From DATFVA01 sp963839165 (GTDB lineage: Bacteria; Bacteroidota; Ignavibacteria; Ignavibacteriales; Ignavibacteriaceae), in the NCBI GenBank assembly GCA_963839165.1, contig CAWIUG010000005.1, positions 1,364,001 through 1,428,000 of the forward strand: a stretch of 64,000 bases of DNA. Reading direction: 5' to 3'. The notes below the pieces were generated by a model. It ran no database searches and was not told the origin of the DNA. It worked only from the letters and a program-made list of their open reading frames with translations. The number at the start of each line of letters is the position of its first letter. The stretch's first letter is position 1. Shown one piece after another: positions 1 through 9,065 of this stretch. The position numbers and the translations under genes are program-made.

Positions 1-519
1 ACTGAAAACAGGCAGAGTTCAGGTTCCCTGGATTATATCGAAGTATTTACGGATATAGGACAGGTAAGAGATCGATGGGAAAGTATAGAAAGAAACACAA
101 AGGAGGAATTGCTTGTTTTCACAAAACCCCCCTACTCTGTTTCTCTTGAGGATACGCTTGAAGTAGCCGAGGAAGTAAAAGAGCATAAAATTACTATCAG
201 AAGTATATACGAATTCAGTACCCTGAAATCTCTCGATGAAGTTAATGGTCTTTTAAGAATGATCGATATATATAAGAAGATGGGTGAAGAAGCAAAAATT
301 ATAAAAGAACTCCCGATGAAACTGGCAATAAGTGATGTAAAAACCACAGTATTTGTATTGGATGATAAGGTTTCAATGCAGGGAGGGATGACGACAATGA
401 TAGTTGAGCATCCCGGTTTTGCGGTAGCGTTAAAAAAAGTGTTTGACAGCTATTGGAAAGAAGCGATTTCTATCAGTGCATTCAAAAAAAACAAAGGGAA
501 ATATTTCAAAAATAATTAA
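1..519 (+). CDS. TrmB-family transcriptional regulator, C-terminal part (cut by window start)
   Basis: The reading frame is open from base 1 to the stop at 519, so the gene begins outside the window; an internal TTG at 109 is not the start. The visible 172 residues match the C-terminal effector-binding half of TrmB-like regulators: a phospholipase-D-like alpha/beta fold with the stretch TIRSIYEF, then EEAKIIKELPMKLAISD, and near the end the typical VEHPGFAVALKKVFDSYW. TrmB proteins are winged-helix DNA-binding regulators, often of sugar uptake or central metabolism; the DNA-binding N-terminus is not visible here. It is followed 26 bp later by a T9SS-exported protein, but a functional link is not evident. 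The family call rests on C-terminal pattern only. Confidence 0.65.
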   Translation, partial: TENRQSSGSLDYIEVFTDIGQVRDRWESIERNTKEELLVFTKPPYSVSLEDTLEVAEEVKEHKITIRSIYEFSTLKSLDEVNGLLRMIDIYKKMGEEAKIIKELPMKLAISDVKTTVFVLDDKVSMQGGMTTMIVEHPGFAVALKKVFDSYWKEAISISAFKKNKGKYFKNN

Positions 520-545
520 CGGATTATTTACAATATGGAGAATAT

Positions 546-2537
546 ATGAAAGGTTCATTTAATATTTTTGCATTCACCCTGCTTATGATTTGCGGATTCA
601 GTATTAATTCATCGGCACAGTGGTCATCCGACCCGGCAGCAAACCTCCAGGTTTGTGATGTTGCCGGCGATCAGGCATTACCTAAAATAGCTTCTACAAC
701 TGACGGCGGATGCTACATAGCGTGGTTTGACAACAGAAACGGGAATTATGCCGTTTACCTGCAGCGTCTCGATGCTCTTGGAAACAAGCTATGGGCATCA
801 GACGGTATGCTGATAAGTGACAACCCGCAGAGTTCATCTCTCGTCGATTGGGCTATTGCCAGCGATAACCACAACAATGCTATCTTAACATTTACAGACA
901 CAAGGGATACTGATAGTCTTCATGCTTTTGCGTACCTCGTCGATACATCCGGCAATATGCTTTGGGGAGCAGACGGAATAAGACTTTCCGGCGTTGGTGA
1001 TTTTCAGCCTAATCCCGTTACCTGCCAGACATCAGACGGTAATTATGTATTTGCCTGGATTGTTATGTCGTCTTCCCAGGTAATTGCTCTTCAGAAAATC
1101 TCTTTGGCGGGCCAAAAGATGTGGGGTTCTGATCCTATCATCTATTCAAGCGGTACTTCTGAAAATTATACTTTCCCGGCAATAGTGCCATCCGATAATG
1201 GTAGTGTAATTGTAGAACATTCCGGCTTTACAGGTACATTCATGGCTCCCTATTTTACTTATGCTCAGAAATTTGACACAGACGGCAATCCTCTGTGGGG
1301 TACGGGCGGTGTTGTAATTGAGAACGTTGGGGCTCCTTTCTATGAACATCCGTTTGTGATCAGCGATGGTAATGATGGTGCTTTTATATCCTGGTATGAT
1401 GACAGGGACTTTAATAACCTGTTCAGTTCATTTGCACAGCATGTAACCTCGACCGGAACTCTTTCATTTCCTGCAAACGGAGCAGAAGTTTCCACCAATA
1501 CCACGATGCATCATATATATCCTACACTTGCTTATAATTCAGGTACAGATGAATTATACTGCTTCTGGATTGAGGAAACTTCGCTGCAGGATAATTTCGC
1601 GATGTATGGTCAAAAGTTTGATGCATCCGGAACACGATTATGGAACAGCAGCGGTATAGCCTTCACATCGATGACACAGAATTCAATATTTCAGCCGCAT
1701 GCTTTACCTATAGATACTTCAGTATTTGTAATGTACATCCAGGGAAATACAGGAGTAAGCCAGGGAGTTAACTCCTTTATGGTCAATGCTGCCGGTGATC
1801 TGGTATGGAATCCCGCAATTGTGACAATGTCAGATCCCACCCCGGCCAAACTTCATGCGGTTTCCACTCTCTCAACTGATAACATCGCATTTTTTGCATG
1901 GGAGGATACCAGAAACGACGGCGGTGGTATATATGCTCAGAATATTAATCCAACTGGTGAACTTGGAAACGTAGTTGTACCTGTTGAGCTTACCTCATTT
2001 ACAGGTATACTGAACGGCAGTACAGTTACACTAAATTGGAACACCGCAACCGAATTGAATAACCGCGGTTTCCATATTGAGAGAACAATGAACAAGGGCA
2101 GCTGGCAGAGCATTGGATTTATTCAGGGAAACGGAACAAGCACTAGTTCCCACGCTTATACTTTCTCCGATAATGACCTGAACGCGGGTTTGTATAGTTA
2201 CAGACTCAAACAGGTCGATAATGACGGTTCATCAAAATTTATTAACCTTGCAGAAAGCTTTACCATAGAACCCGGTACTTATAGTTTATTACAGAATTAT
2301 CCGAATCCGTTTAACCCGACTACTATGATTAAATATTCAATTCCTGAGAAAAACCAGGTAACAATAAAAATATATAATGTATTAGGCAGTCAGGTTGCCT
2401 CACTTGTGAACGAAGTAAAACCTGCGGGAAGTTATGAAGTAAACTTTAACGCTTCAGAACTATCGAGCGGTGTATATTACTATACAATTTCCGCGGGCAA
2501 TTTTACCTCAACAAAGAAAATGATCCTTTTGAAGTAA
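546..2537 (+). CDS. Secreted protein with T9SS type A sorting domain
   Basis: This 663-residue protein begins with a Sec signal peptide ending around SINSSAQ. The body is built of repeats in which W(F)D(N/D)R, DALGNKLW and D(T/A)SGN(M)LWG motifs recur about every 50-60 residues, as in beta-propeller-like surface proteins. A fibronectin-like segment (about 480-575) contains VELTSFTG and LNWNTATELNNRGFHIER, common just before sorting domains. The last 80 residues are a T9SS sorting domain: NYPNPFNPTT, then IKIYNVLGSQVASLV and SSGVYYYTISAG, ending in KKMILLK. The family knowledge says such tails route proteins through the type IX secretion system to the cell surface. The substrate or ligand is unknown. 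It is the main evidence, with the 11.8-kb gene, for an FCB-group host. Confidence 0.9.
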   Translation: MKGSFNIFAFTLLMICGFSINSSAQWSSDPAANLQVCDVAGDQALPKIASTTDGGCYIAWFDNRNGNYAVYLQRLDALGNKLWASDGMLISDNPQSSSLVDWAIASDNHNNAILTFTDTRDTDSLHAFAYLVDTSGNMLWGADGIRLSGVGDFQPNPVTCQTSDGNYVFAWIVMSSSQVIALQKISLAGQKMWGSDPIIYSSGTSENYTFPAIVPSDNGSVIVEHSGFTGTFMAPYFTYAQKFDTDGNPLWGTGGVVIENVGAPFYEHPFVISDGNDGAFISWYDDRDFNNLFSSFAQHVTSTGTLSFPANGAEVSTNTTMHHIYPTLAYNSGTDELYCFWIEETSLQDNFAMYGQKFDASGTRLWNSSGIAFTSMTQNSIFQPHALPIDTSVFVMYIQGNTGVSQGVNSFMVNAAGDLVWNPAIVTMSDPTPAKLHAVSTLSTDNIAFFAWEDTRNDGGGIYAQNINPTGELGNVVVPVELTSFTGILNGSTVTLNWNTATELNNRGFHIERTMNKGSWQSIGFIQGNGTSTSSHAYTFSDNDLNAGLYSYRLKQVDNDGSSKFINLAESFTIEPGTYSLLQNYPNPFNPTTMIKYSIPEKNQVTIKIYNVLGSQVASLVNEVKPAGSYEVNFNASELSSGVYYYTISAGNFTSTKKMILLK

Positions 2538-2565
2538 CACCTGCAGTGTTACCGTCTTACCCCTG

Positions 2566-2595
2566 AAGTCCCGCTCTTTTGCGGGACTTTTTTTT
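2566..2595 (+). terminator. Rho-independent terminator after the T9SS protein
   Basis: A perfect 8-bp stem (AGTCCCGC at 2567-2574 with GCGGGACT at 2581-2588) closes a 6-nt TCTTTT loop and is followed directly by a run of eight or more T. It ends the transcript of the gene stopping at 2537. Confidence 0.9.
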
Positions 2596-2749
2596 ATTCA
2601 ACCTGGACTCCTGCGATAGATATTGCATTTAAAAACTACTAACCATAAGTTATACTAGCGTTATAAATAATTTTAGGGATTCTTCAGGAAAATGGCGCTG
2701 TCATATCTTTCTCAATGAGATTATAAAAATTAAATATTAGGCGGGGAAA

Positions 2750-3721
2750 ATGGTAAATTCAGGAATAAAGGCACTTCTCATCTCACTTTTCATCCTAACC
2801 GGATTATTAACTGCGCAGGAACAAACCAGGAAAAACCTGCTGATACTTCCTTTCGATGCGAACGGAATTGATCCTGTTTATGTTCAGACGGCTCAATCCA
2901 TCTTACGGGTTGAAATATTAAAGTATGAAAAAATAGATCTTATTTCACCGGCGAAAACATTAGAGAGTCTTGATGGTAATGACTGCTTTACAACTGAATG
3001 CGCTGTGGAGATCGGCAAACGTGCAGGTGCTGATCAGGTAGCAGGGTGCAGACTGGCAGCTCTCGGAGAAAAGATTATTGTTCAGTATTTCCTTATGGTT
3101 ATTTCTTCCGGGAAGCCTTTATTGATGGACCAGATCTCAGCAGTAAGCCTGGAAGATCTTGAACCGGTGATGAAAAGAGTTGCTTCCAATATTATCGAAA
3201 TGAAGGCTTCTGAAAGTAATGTTCAGGTTGGTAATATTGTAAAGGAGGAAACAACCGAACCCCTTCGGAGGTCATCACGAAAAAATATAGGTCTTTCATT
3301 CGGATATCTGTTCCCGCAGAATGGGTACGAGAATGATGATAAATCTTTTACTATAAACCTCCATCTCGATTACGAAATGGAACAGATGGCCGTAGGAATG
3401 CTGTTAGGTGTAAGGGACGGTTTTGCGATGAATATTTATGGTGATTATTTATTCAGCAGAACAGATATATGTCCCTATGTGGGCGGCGCTTTCGGTTTCC
3501 ATTGGGTCACTCACCCAAGTTATGGTTATACCGTAACTCCCCAGGGGAGCGTGTCCGTTGATAATTCTAATAAGGCCAGCGACGGCTTTGAGCTTACCTT
3601 GAATACTGGTTTAAGAATACTGCATACTTATAATTTTCAAATTCTGCTCAACCTTGAATACATCATGACCTTTAATGATTACGATGACCGGGCCCTTGTA
3701 TTCACAATAGGAATATTATAA
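2750..3721 (+). CDS. Exported protein: LpoB/TolB-N-like domain plus outer-membrane barrel-like domain
   Basis: The 323-residue product has a signal peptide (cleavage near TAQ). Residues about 28-150 resemble the domain found in CsgG/LpoB/TolB-N-type periplasmic proteins: KNLLILPFDANGID, then a conserved pair of Cys in CFTTECAVEIGKRAGADQV. Residues about 175-323 alternate hydrophobic residues, with GLSFGYLFP, YVGGAFGFHW and a final aromatic-rich strand, consistent with a small outer-membrane beta-barrel. The exact function is unknown. It stands alone between a terminator and a small lipoprotein ORF. The two-domain reading is from pattern only. Confidence 0.7.
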   Translation: MVNSGIKALLISLFILTGLLTAQEQTRKNLLILPFDANGIDPVYVQTAQSILRVEILKYEKIDLISPAKTLESLDGNDCFTTECAVEIGKRAGADQVAGCRLAALGEKIIVQYFLMVISSGKPLLMDQISAVSLEDLEPVMKRVASNIIEMKASESNVQVGNIVKEETTEPLRRSSRKNIGLSFGYLFPQNGYENDDKSFTINLHLDYEMEQMAVGMLLGVRDGFAMNIYGDYLFSRTDICPYVGGAFGFHWVTHPSYGYTVTPQGSVSVDNSNKASDGFELTLNTGLRILHTYNFQILLNLEYIMTFNDYDDRALVFTIGIL

Positions 3722-3769
3722 CAGTAGTTTAACTGTATCTATCATAGATAAATGAAAGGGAGAAATTAA

Positions 3770-3883
3770 ATGGAAAAACTACCTGTGTGGGGTTTTATAT
3801 TAGTTTTATTTGTCACCGGCTGCAAAGACCCCAATAATCCCACTAATCTACAGGATGCTTTGGGGATCGACGTCGTAGTTTAG
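3770..3883 (+). CDS. Short lipoprotein-like ORF, possibly a truncated remnant
   Basis: ATG at 3770 follows GAAAGGGAGAAATTAA, a plausible ribosome binding site. The 37 residues begin with a convincing lipoprotein signal (hydrophobic core, then LFVTGC lipobox with Cys18) followed by KDPNNPTN, a typical Asn/Pro-rich linker. The frame then runs into the 3' end of the opposite-strand priA: its last residues are antisense to the conserved DPQSIL terminus of PriA, so they cannot have been selected as a lipoprotein domain. Either it is a micro-lipoprotein or the front of a longer gene whose rest was lost when the sequence was joined to priA. Confidence 0.5.
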   Translation: MEKLPVWGFILVLFVTGCKDPNNPTNLQDALGIDVVV

Positions 3884-6328
3884 CCGTACGTCGCGGAAAC
3901 GGGATTTCCGGTTGAATTCGGAAAAGGAATCAAGAACTGCTTTACGCAAGATTTTGCTTCCGGGATCGGATTCTTTTGAACTTTTGATGAGAATCTGAAA
4001 GCGGTAATTTCCTTTTAGTCTTGCTATAACCGCAGGGGCTGCCGGGCTGATCTTAAGATATTTTTTATACCTGCTTAGCTGCATATAAAAATCTTCTGCC
4101 GCTCCCCTGGCCTTCTCTTCGCTTTTATCTTTGGTTTCTATCAGGCAAAGTCTTGTAAAAGGAGGATATCCCAACTGCTCTCTTTCGAAGATTTCTTTCT
4201 GATAGAACCCTGCATAATCATTCAACAATACCTTCTGCAGCGTAAAGTGCTTCTCGTTCTGTGTCTGAATTATTACTTCTCCCGCAACTTTACTTCTCCC
4301 CGCTCTTCCCGAAACCTGGGTAAGAAGCTGAAAGGTTCTTTCATCCGCTCTGAAATCGGGAAGCCAGAGGGTTGTTTCGGCAGAGATAACCCCAACCAGG
4401 GTTACTCTTGAGAAATCCAGTCCCTTGGAAACCATTTGAGTACCGACAAGAATGTCAATCTCCCCGTTTCCGAATTTCTGAAGGATATTACTCAGTACGT
4501 TCTTCTTATTTATTGAATCGGAATCAATTCTTCTTACAGCCGCATTGGGAAAATAATACTCAAGCTCATCTTCTACTCTTTCAGTTCCTGTTCCAAAGTA
4601 TTTTATATTCAGTGATCCGCAGTGTGTGCAGGCTTCGGGTACTTTCTTTATGAGTCCGCAGTAATGACACTGCAAGGTATTCTTATTTATATGATATACC
4701 ATCGGCACCGAGCAGTTGTCACAGGATTCTATCTCCCCGCAGTCCTCGCAGTATATCTGGGTTGAGAATCCTCTTCTGTTCTGGAGAATGATCACTCCTT
4801 CTTTTTTCTTCAGCCGGTCTGAAATATGGTCGATGAGAACCTGTGAAAATACATTCTCCATCTTCTTCTTTTTTCTTTCGATGGAGATATTAACCAGTCG
4901 TATTACAGGCAGTTTCGCATCATCAATTCTGTCAGGAAGTTCCAGCAGCTTGTACTTTCCCGATTTTGCATTATACATACTCTCAACCGAAGGTGTGGCC
5001 GAGCCAAGGAGTACAGGACAATTCATTATCTGACCCAGAATAACTGCAGCATCCCTTGCCTGGTACCTAGGCGGGGAATCAAACTGCTTATAGCTTGAAT
5101 CATGCTCTTCGTCAACCACTATTAATCCCGGGTTTTGCAGCGGGGCAAATAAAGCAGAACGCGCGCCTATTACTACTCTTGCTTTTCCCTTAAGTATTTT
5201 TCTCCATGAGTCGTACCTCTCACCATCCGACATCCGGCTGTGCTGAACCGAAATAATATCGCCGAAATTATTATACATCCTTGATGTCATCTGCGGAGTA
5301 AGGGATATCTCGGGAACGAGTATCAAAGCCGACTTCTTAAGCGCCAGAACCTTTTTGACAAGCTCGATATAAACCTGGGTTTTACCGCTGCCTGTTACGC
5401 CATGAAGAAGGTAGGCGCCGAATGAAGCAGGTTCAAGGTTTTCCGCAACTATATCAATTACTTTCTGCTGAGCATCTGTAGGTTTAAGCTCACGGTACTT
5501 TTCTTTATAGGTTTCAATGTAGTCACGGTTCACCTCCTTCTCATAAATCTCAATGAACCCCTTCTTCCCGAGCGATTCTGCTGAGGATGAGGATGCCTCT
5601 GCTTTTTTCAGCAGGTAGTTCAGCGGGACAGCCTTATTCTTCCTGTTAATAAGCTCCAGTAGAATTTTAACCTGTTTAGGCGACCGTGATTCCAGTTCCG
5701 GAAAACCTGCATAAATCTCGCCTATGCTTTTTGCGAGTCTCACAAATTTCTCCTTCTTTACCTTAATCCTGGCCTCACCTACTTCATCCAGTACCGTAAT
5801 GGCTCCTTCAATCCCGAGAGAGCGAACCGCTGAGTATATATTCCTTTTCCCCACAATCTTCTGCAGGTATGAAAAATTCATTTCTTCACGACTACATAAT
5901 GCTTCCAGTATCCGGTATTTAAGTGTATCTTTCTTTTCCTTCAAAAGAAGTTTTTCACAATAGTTCTGGTTTATGATTATTTTTCTTTTTGATTCTACAT
6001 CAACGCCTGAGGGTATGCCGAGCCTAAGCGCTTCGCCGTAGGATGACAGGTAATAATCCGACAGCCATTCATAAAACTTTAATAACTTTTTGGAGAAGAT
6101 GGGACTTTCGTCCGGGATATCGGATATCGGTTTGATTTTTCCCGCAGCTGAACTTTCCTTATCGAGGGGATTGGTTTCAGAAACATTTATAATAACTCCC
6201 GTCAGCACCCTTCTGCCGAATGGAACTACCCCTCGGGCACCAACCCTGGCCAGTGATCTGAATTCTTCCGGCACAGAGTAAGTAAACGAATTTCTGAACG
6301 GCAGTGGGAATACGAGTTGAACAAACAT
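3848..6328 (-). CDS. priA: Primosomal protein N' (replication restart helicase PriA)
   Basis: The 826-residue protein is a 3'-5' superfamily 2 helicase that reloads the replisome at stalled forks. Visible elements are the N-terminal 3'-binding domain (FVQLVFPLPFRNSFTYSVP, VGARGVVPFGRR), Walker A GVTGSGKTQ, the DEEH box in VVDEEHDSSYKQ, the LLGSATPS motif, the zinc-binding insert CEDCGEIESCDNC and CHYCGLIKKV with CTHCGS, and the helicase C-terminal motifs DILVGTQMVSKGLDF and QVSGRAGR. The frame is open a further 32 codons upstream, but MFVQLVFP at 6328 is the family start and the extra residues look non-coding. The 3' end overlaps the small lipoprotein ORF by 36 bp. Confidence 0.97.
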   Translation of the reverse strand: MFVQLVFPLPFRNSFTYSVPEEFRSLARVGARGVVPFGRRVLTGVIINVSETNPLDKESSAAGKIKPISDIPDESPIFSKKLLKFYEWLSDYYLSSYGEALRLGIPSGVDVESKRKIIINQNYCEKLLLKEKKDTLKYRILEALCSREEMNFSYLQKIVGKRNIYSAVRSLGIEGAITVLDEVGEARIKVKKEKFVRLAKSIGEIYAGFPELESRSPKQVKILLELINRKNKAVPLNYLLKKAEASSSSAESLGKKGFIEIYEKEVNRDYIETYKEKYRELKPTDAQQKVIDIVAENLEPASFGAYLLHGVTGSGKTQVYIELVKKVLALKKSALILVPEISLTPQMTSRMYNNFGDIISVQHSRMSDGERYDSWRKILKGKARVVIGARSALFAPLQNPGLIVVDEEHDSSYKQFDSPPRYQARDAAVILGQIMNCPVLLGSATPSVESMYNAKSGKYKLLELPDRIDDAKLPVIRLVNISIERKKKKMENVFSQVLIDHISDRLKKKEGVIILQNRRGFSTQIYCEDCGEIESCDNCSVPMVYHINKNTLQCHYCGLIKKVPEACTHCGSLNIKYFGTGTERVEDELEYYFPNAAVRRIDSDSINKKNVLSNILQKFGNGEIDILVGTQMVSKGLDFSRVTLVGVISAETTLWLPDFRADERTFQLLTQVSGRAGRSKVAGEVIIQTQNEKHFTLQKVLLNDYAGFYQKEIFEREQLGYPPFTRLCLIETKDKSEEKARGAAEDFYMQLSRYKKYLKISPAAPAVIARLKGNYRFQILIKSSKESDPGSKILRKAVLDSFSEFNRKSRFRDVRLNYDVDPQSIL

Positions 6329-6353
6329 ATTTGAGTAAATTAAAGAAAAGCCT

Positions 6354-6897
6354 TTATTCAGGTTTATAATATGGACCGAGCATCTTATATGACTTACCGG
6401 AAAATGTATTGCTGAGCATCTCAAATCTAAGAGTTTTCATCGACCTGTCCCACAAAATTCTTTTCCGGTCTTTAGACGTAATAATTTCTCCGTTTGTTGA
6501 GATGACGCTGTCGGTAGGCTCAAGGGTCAGGTAGAAGAACCCTGCATCATGCTCGCATATTTTCAACGCTGGTGATGGAATCAAAGCTGTATACAACGTT
6601 CGCATCCAGTGTATCGCCGGAAACCTGAAGTTCTCTCGACTGAATATTCTTGCCTTCCTGCTTCATTGATTGAAGGAAGTCATCGCTCTTCAACGCAAAT
6701 TGGAATATGTTCTGTTTATCGGTTTCAAAGTCCTTTTCGGTTGCCGCATCCGATCTCAGATCGTAAAGATGAACAATCGCGGTACCTTTATCAGGTGTAT
6801 CAAGGTTAATTTCATACGACACCTTATAAAAATCAATACAGCCGGCGAAGCTGAATACAAGTAAAAATCCCGTGATACTTAAAAACCATATCTTCAT
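6354..6897 (-). pseudogene. Lipoprotein gene split by one frameshift
   Basis: The first frame (6897 down to about 6547) encodes a lipoprotein signal (lipobox FSFAGC) and a beta-rich domain starting VSYEINLDTPDKGTAIVHLYDLRSD. It stops after SITSVENMRA. The +1 frame carries straight on with ICEHDAGFFYLTLEPTDSV and ends at 6354 with MLGPYYKPE. Removing one A from the AAAA at about 6568 would join both parts as SVEICEHDAGFFYL. So the gene holds one extra base, either a real frameshift or a homopolymer sequencing error. Joined length is about 180 residues. No known family recognised. It lies just upstream of priA in the same direction (25 bp gap). Confidence 0.65.
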
Positions 6898-7020
6898 AGC
6901 AGGCTCCTCTAAAATTCAAGTGTTACAAAATGAATATACTGCCTCATTTGTGTCCTTTTCAAGCTTATTTAATACATCTTTTATTATTTTAATATAAATC
7001 TTTATATAAATTTACATCAA

Positions 7021-8028
7021 ATGGTCGACAAAACATTAAGACAGCTTCGGTTTGGTCTCGCAATCCTGTTCTTTACCGTCGTGGTAGGTACTGCAGGATA
7101 TATGATCATTGAAAAGTGGCATATTCTTGATGCAATTTACATGACAGTGATCACTATTTCCACAACCGGATTCGCCGAAACACACAAACTCTCCCAGCCA
7201 GGAAGATTTTTTACCATACTGCTAATAATAATGGGTATTGGCTCTATCGCGTATACGGGAGGAAGAGCAGCGCAGCTTGTATTTGAAACTCAGATATATA
7301 GGAGGAGGAAGATGAGTAAGAAGGTTGAAGAGCTAAAAAATCACTATATCGTTTGCGGGTACGGCAGAATGGGAAGATTCATCTGCGGTGAGCTTGCGGA
7401 AGCTAAAGTGGATTTTGTAGTTATTGAAAATGATACAGAAAAAATAGACAGGCTGCTAAGCCGGGGATTTATGTTTGTGAACGGCGATGCTACCAGTGAT
7501 GAAGTCCTTACAGCAGCAGGAATAAAGAGAGCAAAGGGACTGGTAGCTGTACTATCATCTGATGCAGAGAATGTTTTTGCAACTTTATCATCGAAAGTGC
7601 TGAATCCTGATATTTATCTTGTTGCCAGGGCAGTAGAGGAAGAAACAGAATCTAAACTTATGAAAGCCGGTGCCAGCCGCGTAGTGAAGCCGTACGAAAT
7701 TGGCGGGACGAGGATGGCTGAACTGCTCCTGCGGCCCGGAGTTATAGAGTTTATCGATAGTATTGCAAGGGAGAAAAATGTTGATTTGAATATAGAAGAG
7801 GTAATTGTTAATCCGAAATCTTCTCTTGTTAACAAGACCCTTAATGAGCTTCCAATCAGGAGGGAAATGAATATTATTATTGTTTCAATTTATAAGCAAT
7901 CGGGGAAATTTATTTATAATCCTTTATCATCAGCCAGGATTGAAGCCGGCGATAAGCTCATTGCGATAGGGGAAAACACCAGCCTGCAAAAACTAAATAA
8001 GATGTGCCTTACTGAAAGTCAGAGTTAA
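7021..8028 (+). CDS. Kch-type potassium channel with RCK (TrkA-N/TrkA-C) domain
   Basis: The 335-residue protein has two transmembrane helices (about 12-30 and 64-83) flanking a pore loop, then a Rossmann RCK domain opening with the NAD-binding motif VCGYGRMGR (about 112-120) and D/E at the end of beta-2 (VIENDTEKIDRL), and a TrkA-C domain (about 255-330). This is the arrangement of Kch/MthK-like bacterial K+ channels gated by ligand binding to the RCK ring. The filter reads TISTTGFAE (residues 45-53), where most K+ channels have TVGYGD or TTGYGE, so selectivity may differ. It overlaps the convergent LD-carboxypeptidase gene by 4 bp at their 3' ends. Confidence 0.9.
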   Translation: MVDKTLRQLRFGLAILFFTVVVGTAGYMIIEKWHILDAIYMTVITISTTGFAETHKLSQPGRFFTILLIIMGIGSIAYTGGRAAQLVFETQIYRRRKMSKKVEELKNHYIVCGYGRMGRFICGELAEAKVDFVVIENDTEKIDRLLSRGFMFVNGDATSDEVLTAAGIKRAKGLVAVLSSDAENVFATLSSKVLNPDIYLVARAVEEETESKLMKAGASRVVKPYEIGGTRMAELLLRPGVIEFIDSIAREKNVDLNIEEVIVNPKSSLVNKTLNELPIRREMNIIIVSIYKQSGKFIYNPLSSARIEAGDKLIAIGENTSLQKLNKMCLTESQS

Positions 8029-9065
8029 TAGACCGCTGTTTCAAGGAAAGTGATTGTCTGTCGGGTAGCATCAAGTTCAGCTTTTAGTCCTGCCGGAAGA
8101 ACGAATTTATTTTTTACATGTCCAAATGACATTCCGTATACAACCGGGATATTAAGATCTGCCAGCCTGTTCTTCAGAACCTCTTGTAAGGTAAACGAGG
8201 AATCAAAGGATGATTTTTCTGAGGGTTTGCAGTCCTTAAATACTCCAAGCGCTATACCCGCGGCCCGGTCAAATTTTCCGGCCATCCTCATCTGGGTCAG
8301 CATCCGGTCAATACGGTAGGGATCTTCTGTCATTTCTTCAAGAAATATTATTTTGTTATTGGAATCGATATCGTAGGGAGTTCCTATTAAGGATACCACT
8401 ACGGATAAATTTCCACCTATTAGTTCTCCTTTTGCTGTACCTTCTGTTATTGTATACGGCTTGAACTCTTCATCGGGTGATTCGGGCAGCGAATTTTTTA
8501 ATACAAGATTATCTTCAGGATCCATTAAGGTTTTCCTGAAGTACTCTATAGTGAAATCATTATAGGTGGAAGTACCAACAGGACCATGAAAACAAATAAG
8601 TCCTGTTTCTTTATAAATTCCGTAAAGAAGAGAGGTTACATCACTGTACCCTATAAGTACTTTAGGATTGGTCCTGATAACATCATAGTTAAGCAGAGGT
8701 AATATCCTTGTACAGCCATACCCTCCCCGGGCGCATACGATGCCCTTAACATCGTCCCTGGAGAACATCTGGTTAACATCAGAAGCCCTCTGTTTATCGG
8801 GTCCTGAGAAGTATCCGTTTCTTGAAAGAATGGAGTTGTTATAAACGACATTAAAGCCTAGTCCGTTAAGATTTTTTATTGAATCATTCAGCTGCCTGCC
8901 ATCGATATAACTGCCGGGTGCAATCAGTCCCAGCGTATCGCCTGGTTTCAGCCGGGGTGGTTTTATCCTCTCAGCAGGTGACAGTTCAGGGTAGATCTTC
9001 TTCAGGGGAAAAGCTGAAGCGGCTGCAGCCAACCCCGCTGCCTTTAGAAAGTTCTTTCTTTTCAT
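8025..9065 (-). CDS. LD-carboxypeptidase, peptidase family S66 (LdcA/MccF-like)
   Basis: The 346-residue protein fits family S66 serine peptidases, which cut the L-Lys/mDAP-D-Ala bond during murein recycling or hydrolyse microcin C-type compounds. The nucleophile is Ser141 in LIGYSDVTSLL, after the family CARGGYGCTRILP stretch; the Glu is in IIFLEEMTEDPYRIDRML and the His in YGMSFGHVKNKFVLPAG. HGPVGTS supplies the oxyanion region. The N-terminus (MKRKNFLKAAGLAAAASAFPL) looks like a signal sequence of the Tat/lipoprotein-less kind, so the enzyme is probably periplasmic, unlike cytoplasmic LdcA. It starts at the base after the acyl-CoA synthetase gene ends, so the two are likely co-transcribed. 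Confidence 0.88.
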   Translation of the reverse strand: MKRKNFLKAAGLAAAASAFPLKKIYPELSPAERIKPPRLKPGDTLGLIAPGSYIDGRQLNDSIKNLNGLGFNVVYNNSILSRNGYFSGPDKQRASDVNQMFSRDDVKGIVCARGGYGCTRILPLLNYDVIRTNPKVLIGYSDVTSLLYGIYKETGLICFHGPVGTSTYNDFTIEYFRKTLMDPEDNLVLKNSLPESPDEEFKPYTITEGTAKGELIGGNLSVVVSLIGTPYDIDSNNKIIFLEEMTEDPYRIDRMLTQMRMAGKFDRAAGIALGVFKDCKPSEKSSFDSSFTLQEVLKNRLADLNIPVVYGMSFGHVKNKFVLPAGLKAELDATRQTITFLETAVY

